The translations under genes and the position numbers were made by a program. Below, piece by piece: positions 55,701 to 64,000 of a stretch of DNA of 64,000 nucleotides (position 1 is its first letter; each line of letters opens with the position of its first letter). The stretch is from Rhyzopertha dominica (taxonomy: Eukaryota > Arthropoda > Insecta > Coleoptera > Bostrichidae), in the NCBI GenBank assembly GCA_025024175.1, contig QCXZ01000137.1, positions 65,906,680-65,970,679 of the forward strand. Direction: 5' to 3'. The notes under the pieces are model-generated. The model saw only the letters and a program-made list of their open reading frames with translations. It had not been told where the DNA came from and made no database searches.

Positions 55701-56680
55701 ATCTTTTATATTCAATATATTAAAAACAGCTGATCCGCATCTGGTTATAATGTAAGAAACATGGGAGTAATTAATAGTGTGTGTGATACGAAGTTATCAG
55801 TANTGGCTATCACAGTTTCACGGCGGGAATTCGGCGCCTGCTCGGCTAGTAATGAAAAACAGCCTCTGGGAAGTTCCTGCTGTCACACCACAGGAACATC
55901 CGCTCGCCAGCAGCTTTTGAGACATAACACGGGCATCTGGAATTCAGCGTTACGCAACCCACTCGCCGCCGAAGCAAATATCCCATAATCATCCATAATC
56001 ACTTAATTTAAGTAAATATAAATTCTGCGATAATCACCCGCCGGGAGTGAAATTGAAAACCGAAGGGTGGAAATGCCGACATTTGTATGCCACCAGCGCG
56101 TATGGAATCGCCTCGGAACAATAGGCGGAAGTAGACCTCTAGATTTTTATCTGCTTGAAAAATGATGAAGATTATTCTTGGGGGAACAAACAACGTTTTA
56201 GCAGTGACGTCACGTTCCCGATATTTCAGCAAAGTCGCAACGGCCACATGCACGACCTAATCCTGATTTGAACGGGCCTTCGGAGGCCAGTTTATGTACA
56301 AGCTGGCTAATTTTATCTCGAAGCTACATTTTGATAATGCTTCTGCCTCCTAAATAAACGTCAGATGTGGCCTTCGGAAAGAAAATAAAGTATTACTTGT
56401 CACTGTCCGTCTAGAGAAACTCGCGCAAAGTTTTATATCTGCAACATTTCTGGTATTTACAATGAAGTATGAAGTACGTTGTATGCTTCTATTTGGCGTG
56501 GTTTCCGTCTTCTGCATANNAAAATATGAGAAATTTAATAAAANTCAACTAGGCAGGTAATTTTAATCTGGCAACGCNATTATTTTGACAAAATTTAAGC
56601 GCAAACTCACTCGATTTATTTACAAGCTCTTAAAGAAGTGTTTGAATGTTTAATATAACTTTTTACAATTTCTTAAATAA
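49759..56680. other. Right flank, largely without recognisable genes
   Basis: The first 750 bp are GC-richer and carry overlapping open frames on the minus strand (see 49990-50215). Beyond that I find only short, motif-free frames. A second GC-richer patch lies at 55680-56350. Confidence 0.4.
49990..50215 (-). other. Exon-like open stretch of unknown identity
   Basis: On the minus strand a frame reads GCLILTDPAYQKLLRF and further on LMVLLRYFQEAYGTM, open for about 75 codons after an acceptor-like GATTTAG (near 50197-50203). A strong donor-like AAAGTAAGT lies at the far end, but this frame meets a stop just before it. Another frame is also largely open. G+C is higher than in the flanks. A host exon, a LINE remnant or chance are all possible. 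Confidence 0.25.
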
Positions 56681-58410
56681 TGGCAACCATCTACAGTGGT
56701 TCTGATTTATTAGATGACTTGATGCCTACACTTTCCGAGCTGCAAGAATTACGAAAAATACCATCGAGAGACTGTTACCAATAAGTCTCGCCAGGCTTAT
56801 ATGAACGGGTATAACAATTTGAAGGCTGGATGTGCTAAAATTGACAAGAAGCTGTTACCCTAAAATTTGTCAAATGATTTAATAGCTTATAAATAGTTGT
56901 AAAATCGTGTTGTCGTCCCAAGTTAAGGCAAATGGGAATGGAGCAGTTTCGAGAAGACTATTTACGAGTAGATTTAGAGATGATAGTAAATCCAAACATT
57001 CGTGCAATTTTTTGTCAAGTACAGAATTTTGCAGCCTGTAGAGGATGGGTTTGTATAAATCTTGCAAAGAGGCGTCGAAATCAGTTCATGCCGAATTCAA
57101 AAAGATATAAAAACGATATAAGGTACCTGAAGTTCACTTTCCTTTAAAGTTCTTTGCAGCAGTCATTAGATTTTATAACTGGATTAATTTGTAATAAGTT
57201 TGATTATTTTTGCGATAATCATGTTTTAATAAACAAATATATTTTTTCGATATAGCTGAGAACCATTACCTTTTTCCTACTATGAAGGCAAATTTGTTGA
57301 ATATAACTTACAAGAGGGGTAAGAGAAATGGGAACAATAAGAACCAGACTACTCAGAGTCAATAACCTACGCAATTTTACTAAATAATTATTAAAATTTG
57401 CCACTTGAATAAGCGTAATACAAATTCTAGATGGCTGGGTTGTCAAAGCAAAGTCTGTAAACATTTTTTTACTATATGAATACCATTTTGGTTGTAATAA
57501 CCGTGTCAGAAGTGAAAGGTGGTATTTTGTAATGAATGCTCATGCCGCCAAAAAATTGTTCGCTGTCATAAAGTTGTCTCAAATTATTTGCATAAGTTAT
57601 TTGTAAACCTGAATGGTCCGAAGTAAAAAAAAATCCACCTAGAGATGCAAGAAGGACAATTGCTATAGCATGTAACAGTTAAAAAAATCCTAAAAAAAAT
57701 AGTTAAAGAGTGCAGACTTAATGTTACAAAATTGACTGTAACTGTAGGGAGGGTTTTGAAGAAAAATAACCACATGTATGTAAGGTAAAAATTGAAATAA
57801 GCTCCGAGACTTGTTCCATACCATAAAGTAGCCAGTTTAAAATTTGAACCTGAGAATATGAATCGGTATTGGGAAAATTTAACCAAAATTTTACAATAAA
57901 ACCTGATTTTTACAGGAATATTATTTCAGATGAGCTCTTTTGGTAAAAAGAATTTAATTTAGATGCCTGCCTTTATAAATGCAGGCATTTTAGCAGCCGA
58001 GAGTACACTATTAACATGATTTTAGCCGACAGTCAATGCTTGGTTTACCAACAAAATGTCTAATTCTTAAAAGTATCCTCTTGTTCACCTCATATGAACC
58101 CAATTGAAAGCATTTGGTTCAGTATGCCACCATAAATGAATTCAAAATTCCATCAGAAAAGGTGGGCTAACTTGGAGCCAGGGATTTGGTTGCAAGCATT
58201 AATTCAAAAGTTTTTGAGCTATTAAGAAGCATGGAAGTCAAACCAATAACTAATTTACAAAACTTTGGTAAAATTTGTTATATCCTGTGCGAAAAAAGTG
58301 TAGGTAATTACGCTGAAATTTTTTGTGTAAATGGATATGGGCTAGGCTCTGCGTTCTCATTTTTAACCTTGTGTCATTTGTCAATTTCAATGATTTGTTT
58401 TGTAATAAGT
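56681..58410 (+). pseudogene. Degraded DDE transposase-like element
   Basis: A coding-like start (MATIYSGSDLLDDLMPTLSE, then SRQAYMNGYNNLKAGC in another frame) lies at 56681-56870. A C-terminal CSPHMNPIESIWFSM block lies near 58083-58127, and an open frame follows at 58186-58413. The block matches the SP..NPIE..W region around the last catalytic residue of Tc1/IS630-type transposases, with the Asp replaced by Met. The middle is broken by many stops. Treating the two parts as one element is inference from their order and spacing. Confidence 0.45.
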
Positions 58411-58413
58411 TGA

Positions 58414-60224
58414 TGTCATGTTTTGTTCTGGTACTAAAAATACAAAATACCAGAACAGACCTAAGTCAAAAACACAAACACTTGAACCCTTAGTGGTTCA
58501 TGTGCCTCTTTAACTAAAATACTCATCAGGACATTCAAAAGGAATATGTTACTTTGGAATAAATACCAAATTTACTTTTTTCACTGTTATGTTAATTATT
58601 TAAAACGTCGCCCATATTATAATTATTATTCAGATTTGAGTGTTGGAGTCTTAGTGTACTTTAACGCAATATACTCACATGTATGATGTGAGAGATTTTG
58701 TCAAATTGTGCATATTAATTGATAGAAATATTTTTTTACATTACAGTACTATTTTGAATCGCGTTTGCTCACTTATTAAGCTAATTAACTTGAGATACAA
58801 TCCCACAACTCAGATCTTGTGAAACTACAAGGACAAGGACTTAAAAAAAGCCACAAAGAAACTGAGAACTGCTACGCTTTCATACTTATTGCTGGCAAAA
58901 CAAACCGTAAGTCAATTAACAGTTTCAATCATCGTCCTTTAAATGTACTCCTGGATAAAGGCATAAGGACGAAGGAGTGCTACAGCTAGTAGCAATTTTT
59001 GCATAAGACTAGACTACGTTCTTGAGCTAAATAAACAACAACAATCTGCTCAAAAGTGGGTGTTATTATTCAGACAAAACGTTTCGTACGTAGGTGTGCA
59101 AATTTGCATACCGCTAATTTATGAAATGACAATAACGATCCGAAGTGCTTTATAAATGGACCAGCAAATGGNATGAAAATTATAACCTAAAACAAATCGT
59201 GAGATCCGCAGAATAAATCGGCTGGAGAGTCGTTCGCGAATTGACAAGTCTTGTTTCTCCTAATGATAATTGCATTGTTCAGTCGCCACATCCCACAACT
59301 GGCCACGAGTGCTAATATGATTTGCATAAAACGTGCAAAATTGAATAAAAGTGTCCAGTATAACGGAACACGGCCACTTGGGTGTAAGAAACTGCGTCAT
59401 TGTATGCTTATGTGTGCGACAGGCATTCCTCCAACTGTAACGGTTGTATTTTATACAAACCCAAGATTAGTTTAGTTTAACTTAGTATAATTGTATACAC
59501 ACAGACCATCTGACATTAACTGTTTAAAGTCGAGACAGAAACATCCCGTAGCAATTAAAGATACTATCATAGTATGAATTCTCCTCTGAGTTTAAATGAA
59601 TTAAATGTAGCAAGCATTATATTAGACTAATTCGAAATAAATTCCCAATCTGTAAGGGTTCTGCACTAAGAGAGCTTCAAAGATCGACTGGATGGAGTAA
59701 AACGGCAACAAACTTTAGAGAATAACACTTTGGACGAAAGATTATTTACGTTGTATGTACATTTGCTTAATTTCAAAAAGTCTGACCCAAACTGAAAAAG
59801 TTCTTGCTAATGCCTGACTATAATATATCGTTAATGATAAACAAATTATATTCGTTTTAATATTATTTCACATTAAACTGGGGTCTCTCACCGAAAACTA
59901 TAGAGCTCCATTGGATGCAATAAGTATATACCTACTTACAGGATATTGACAAAGATATAAGCAAGCAGGAAGACAAAGATCAATGCTCTAAGTAACAACT
60001 ATGCAAGAAATAGAAAAACTACTCACAAATATGAAAGATTGCAAATCTACAAGCCCTGAAAGCCCAAATACTAAACCTTCAAAAGACTGGATATACTAGA
60101 CACTCTTATTATTATAATTAGCAATTGCCTGAGCAATGGAGTGCAGACTTCACAGAAAAATCATGACATTTACCGGGTGCTTTATTGAAAACGCACCACC
60201 TTTGTGGGAGATAATCAGAGTAAA
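58414..60224. other. No recognisable genes
   Basis: AT-rich sequence with short frames only. Confidence 0.45.
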
Positions 60225-61570
60225 ATACTTCAAATAAGTCTATTTTATTTATGATGGGGACAAATTTTGATGTAAGATTCGAAACTGTCAGAACAGCTCA
60301 TTATCCCAGACAGCTCTCACCCTTAAATTTTGAATAGGAAAGAGGGTAGTAGTTTAGAATGCCTTCCAAAGCCCTTTTTGAAAAAATGATTTTTGTTTCA
60401 AAAGCTGTGTGTAAAATTGCATCAACGTTTAACTGATGAAATTTTCTAAATGGCTCTCATCAACCTGCATACAAACATTGAGTCGCGACAGAAATGGTTG
60501 TGCGATACTTCTGAAGATTTCCGAGGTCGGCTGCTGTAACTCTTATGTAATTCCCCTAAAGACGCTGGTTAACTTAACGGGAGCAGCCTAAAGAGAAGAT
60601 GTTGAAAAACCACTTCATTTTCACTCAACTCCACATTTTGTTCCATGATGTCAATGGTATGCGGATATCAGTTCATCCAGATGTGATTTTGCTCAAGAAA
60701 GTACGTAATATACCAACATATTAAGGTTTATTTTGCCTCTAAGAGTGTACTGTCCCCATCGAATTACGCAGATTCACATGACCATTTAACAGAAACGTAG
60801 GCGTCTCTAAACAAGTACTGTAAGGGAAACGTGGATTATTGTTGATACGTTCCCTTAGGTTTTCACACGACTTCGGTACTTCATCAAAATAAATATATAA
60901 AAAAAATAAACTTATGTTTGTTAGGAATCCCTAAGACTAATAACATGCAAACTACATACTTCCAATGTCTTTGGAACAGATTGCATATTTTCTATATGCG
61001 AGCAACATGATCCAAACAGGTAAAAGCGGTAGTTCCATCAACAAAAACTTGGACGGGATTACGCTTCCGATTCTAACGCTATCCATTTTCCCATAAGTTT
61101 CCCATAAGTTCTAAGACTGGTTTATCAGGATGCAATTTATTGAAGCTGGATTGGTCAACGTCAATGCAAAGAACTCAGGAAGTAATTTAACAGTACAAAA
61201 GAGGTAGTGAATACAAAAAAAAATTAATAATTAAAAACCGATTAAATTGTCTCAGTTTTTAACGCCGTGATGGAGATCTAGTGATTTGTTTTGTTTTTCC
61301 TAAAATCCCAAATGTATTTACAAGTTGTTCCACAAGAACAAAAATTGAGTGATTTTGACCTTTTATGAAAATGTTTAATTCAGCGTTTCCAGATAAAAAT
61401 TAATAATTCGAAAAAAAGTGTTTTTCCACGTGCATTTTCAAAAAGGGCTTTGAAAGACCTTCGAAATGAGGCATACTCGAACAATTTTCCCTATCCAAAA
61501 ATTAAGGGTGTTAGTTGTCAGGGGTAAAAAAACGAAATTTGTTCCCCATAGAAGTACTTGAAAGGGTCAA
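60225..61570. mobile_element. DNA transposon remnant with long inverted repeats
   Basis: The left arm (about 60225-60400) and right arm (about 61420-61570) are inverted, diverged copies. The best block is an 18-bp perfect match, CAAAGCCCTTTTTGAAAA at 60367-60384 against 61435-61452. Outside it CACCCTTAAATTTTGAATAGG and GGGGACAAATTT pair in the same order. The roughly 1-kb interior resembles the sequence at 30370-30920. No catalytic motif can be read, so the superfamily is unknown. Confidence 0.6.
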
Positions 61571-62703
61571 GAAAACAATGCAAAAGGGATTAGTGTGACT
61601 ACTGTAATAAAAATATAACTGTTTATAAAAGAAGAATAACTACCAATCATTTTGTTTTCCGTAAAAATTGGTCTTAGCTTACTACAAAACGAGTGAATAT
61701 CAAATTTACCACTAATCAGACTACTGAACGTACGTTAATTTCAGATAAATACTAAAGTAGCTAAAAAACCGTGATAAAATAAAAATAAATAAAGGAAAGT
61801 TCATTTTGTTGTACTTGCAATTTTGCAAAAATTCAATTTGCTTTTTACCATATTTAGCAAATCCTTGCAGTTCTCACAGCGCCAGGATGAAAAGCATCGA
61901 GGTGCATTTCGCGATCGTCTTTCTAATTTATAATTGATCTAAGATAAAGACTTATCTCACTAAATGACAACGGTTGTTAGTTTATTGAATGGCCTTCAAT
62001 AAAACTGAGGAATTTAGTAGTAAATTCCAGTTATTTTAACGAGATGCCCGCAGTTTCATCGAGTGCTATTTAATATGTAACGTGCGAACAATCACTAATG
62101 ACTTAAATAACTTGTTTAGTTGCCGACCGAGTAATTATCTCTACAATAAATAACAAACAGGCGCCCATACCAGCCGGGCTTTGCATCGTTCATATTTTTA
62201 ATCATCTCACGCACTATCTCACCGGACATGGAACAGAAACTGCACGCGACTAAGTGGGGAAAACTGGCCTTCTGAAAACGAACAACCGGACAGATACTAA
62301 GTCAGCAGAGGAAGCGATAAAATCATGAAATGGGGGCTTTAGATCAATGAGCGAGCCGATAATATTAATAACATTGCAAATCGAAAATTCCGTTATATGC
62401 TCCAAATATTGGATAATGTAGCAAAGTGCAGCGGCTTATTTGCTCCCGGTGGCACAGCCAGTATCCTATTTAGATTAAATTAGCTGTTTGTCACGTCTGC
62501 CAGTGTGGAAAATTCTTTTGCCGGGCCCAACGTTGAAAGAGATTTTAATGCGAAAATGTGAGCTCATTCGCAGCCACTTGTCACTTTCAGAGGTTTTAGA
62601 TTTGTACAAACGCTACTCCGGTTGAACCCTGTAATATTTCAGGTTGTAGAACCTAATTCTAAAGTTAAAACAAAAGTAACCTTTCAGCATTAAAAATGCA
62701 TGT
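61571..62703. other. No recognisable genes
   Basis: Mostly AT-rich; a moderately GC-richer part near 62160-62560 has no open frame of note. Confidence 0.45.
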
Positions 62704-62806
62704 CTATGCTGTGCTGTCTAATCTTAACTAACTGCAGATAGATCTATCTCGCTGCCATTACAGCTCATCAGTGCAGTTTAGGTCTAGTGTAGACAGCACG
62801 GCATAG
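62704..62806. repeat. Imperfect 103-nt hairpin
   Basis: CTATGCTGTGCTGTCT (62704-62719) pairs with AGACAGCACGGCATAG (62791-62806) at 15 of 16 positions. A second block, AACTGCA (62730-62736), pairs with TGCAGTT (62772-62778). The loop contains the palindrome GATAGATCTATC. It could be a pre-microRNA-like fold or a small inverted-repeat element. Confidence 0.55.
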
Positions 62807-62838
62807 AACTGGTTTTGCTTATATACCAAAGCAATGGT

Positions 62839-62865
62839 ATTTATTTATTTATTTATTTATTTATT
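62839..62865. repeat. (TTTA)n microsatellite, likely LINE tail
   Basis: About six TTTA units. On the minus strand it lies downstream of the LINE at 63010-64000, where such elements carry a simple-repeat tail. Confidence 0.7.
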
Positions 62866-63009
62866 ACATTGACTTTCCAACAGATTCAGAGAATCCAAAA
62901 GCAGGAAAGCACTAGGTAGCGTATTTAAATGAAGTAATTAGGGTTGAGAGGAGTTGTGATTGAATAAGTTACATCTGAAATGTTATTTTTAACAGTTTAG
63001 CAATTATAG

Positions 63010-64000
63010 TTATGGTTCTTTCAAGATCTTTTTAAGAGATGTTAATGATAGTGAAAAAATATCGAGATGAGTATAAGCCGAGTTATAAGTGTAAATTACA
63101 TGATATAACGGTGAATTTTGGCAGTGACTTGTCTTACAAGTGTAAACATGAAAAGTATTCTTAGTCCTAAGAGGGTATAGAGGAGTATTAATATTTACGT
63201 GACTAATTAAAGACGTTGACAACAATGAGTTAACTACCTTGTACAGAAAGATAATATCAAAATTCTCGCGTCGTTTGCTTAAGCTTGTCATATTGTACTT
63301 TTTTAAGTTATATTCGTAAGTCAAGGTGTGGAGATCCCTGTTAAACTTATAATTAAGCTTACCAATGAATTTTTTTTGTACGCGTTCAATTCGGTTAATG
63401 TATTTGTAATACAACGGATTCCAGACAACACTGGCATACTCTAGATGGCTGCGCACCAAGGTATCATAGAGAATTTTAAATGATTTTATATTGGTAAATT
63501 TAGTTGTGGTTCTAAAAATAAAACCTAAGTTTCTGAGCGAGCGCTGTATTATTTCTTCAACGTGCAATTCAAATCTTAGTTTGCTGTCTACAATGACGCC
63601 CAGGTCCTTTATTTTATTAATAGAGTTAAGGGTGTGGTTGTTTATTGCATATTTAGTGGGGACCGACAGCCTATTTCTCGTGAAAGTGATGTGATAGCAC
63701 TTGTCTAGGTTTAGATATAAATAATTTCTGGTGCAGTATAAGTATAAGTTATTTAAATCAATTTGCAAAAGCAGTGCATCATGTAAGTTAGTTATTTCTC
63801 TGTAAATTTTCATATCGTCTGCGTACAGTAGATAATTTGAGTGTTGAATAAAATTACCAATATCATTAATAAAAATAAGAAATAGCAGAGGACCTAGATG
63901 AGAGCCCTGCGGTATACCGGATGTTACAGGTACTGAAGACGATACTGAGTTTTTTATTGTTACAACTTGGCTCCTATTATATAAGTACGATTTTAGCCAC
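63010..64000 (-). CDS. LINE reverse transcriptase, 3' part, open to window edge
   Basis: An uninterrupted minus-strand frame enters from beyond 64000 and ends at 63010. It carries SGIPQGSHLGPLLFLIFIND, the catalytic YADDMKIY near 63800-63830, then the thumb and C-terminal region with KDLGVIVDSKLRFELHVEE and LVRSHLEYASVVWNPLY. These blocks are standard for CR1/Jockey-like LINEs that copy themselves from RNA at a nicked chromosomal site. No stop interrupts the 330 codons seen, so it may be intact or recent. A (TTTA)n run about 150 bp downstream marks the probable 3' end. The fragment at 70-1130 is a related but eroded element. Confidence 0.88.
   Translation of the reverse strand, partial: WLKSYLYNRSQVVTIKNSVSSSVPVTSGIPQGSHLGPLLFLIFINDIGNFIQHSNYLLYADDMKIYREITNLHDALLLQIDLNNLYLYCTRNYLYLNLDKCYHITFTRNRLSVPTKYAINNHTLNSINKIKDLGVIVDSKLRFELHVEEIIQRSLRNLGFIFRTTTKFTNIKSFKILYDTLVRSHLEYASVVWNPLYYKYINRIERVQKKFIGKLNYKFNRDLHTLTYEYNLKKYNMTSLSKRRENFDIIFLYKVVNSLLSTSLISHVNINTPLYPLRTKNTFHVYTCKTSHCQNSPLYHVIYTYNSAYTHLDIFSLSLTSLKKILKEP

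Overview
The window is AT-rich nuclear DNA from an arthropod, most likely an insect, although the species cannot be named from the sequence. The evidence is the mix of mobile elements: mariner and other IS630-type transposases, Penelope-like elements, CR1/Jockey-like LINEs, a Gypsy-type LTR element and a Polinton. Spliceosomal introns of 58-67 bp also fit. Single N positions are scattered through the assembly. No complete host gene is visible; one convincing internal host exon lies at 2177-2347 (minus).

The centrepiece is a Polinton/Maverick (adintovirus-like) element at 31512-49758, about 18.2 kb, with terminal inverted repeats (TIRs) of about 440-480 bp. Every gene I could identify in it has an open reading frame. 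The minus-strand morphogenesis block (32963-38622) holds a signal-peptide membrane protein, a double-jelly-roll major capsid protein, a 56-residue small protein, a penton-like minor capsid protein, an uncharacterised 168-aa protein, an adenain-like protease, an adenovirus-pX-like core protein and a spliced phospholipase A2 protein. The packaging ATPase diverges from the last gene with 38 bp between the two ATGs. The right half holds a protein with a SUMO-interaction-like motif, a chromodomain integrase, a DUF8207-like protein, a Cys-containing unknown, a deoxynucleoside/thymidylate kinase-like protein, a proline-rich spliced protein, a three-exon dUTPase and protein-primed DNA polymerase B. 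Integrase, polymerase, ATPase, protease and capsid genes together describe a self-replicating element able to form virions. The kinase and dUTPase form a nucleotide-supply module next to the polymerase, which is not part of the usual Polinton core.

Left of it (1-31500) are decayed elements: a LINE reverse transcriptase (70-1130), two Penelope-like remnants (1258-2000 plus, 9740-11100 minus), transposase remnants (6480-6890, 29820-30260), a 121-bp-period minisatellite (18730-19260), and a young LTR retrotransposon (20628-24185) whose two 322-bp LTRs look identical but whose polyprotein lacks reverse transcriptase. A minus-strand LINE (25030-26990) is split by a THAP-domain DNA transposon remnant (25615-26625).

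Right of it (49759-64000) is mostly sparse DNA with a transposase remnant (56681-58410), a 1.35-kb element with long inverted repeats (60225-61570), a 103-nt hairpin (62704-62806) and the 3' half of a LINE that runs off the window edge (63010-64000, minus).
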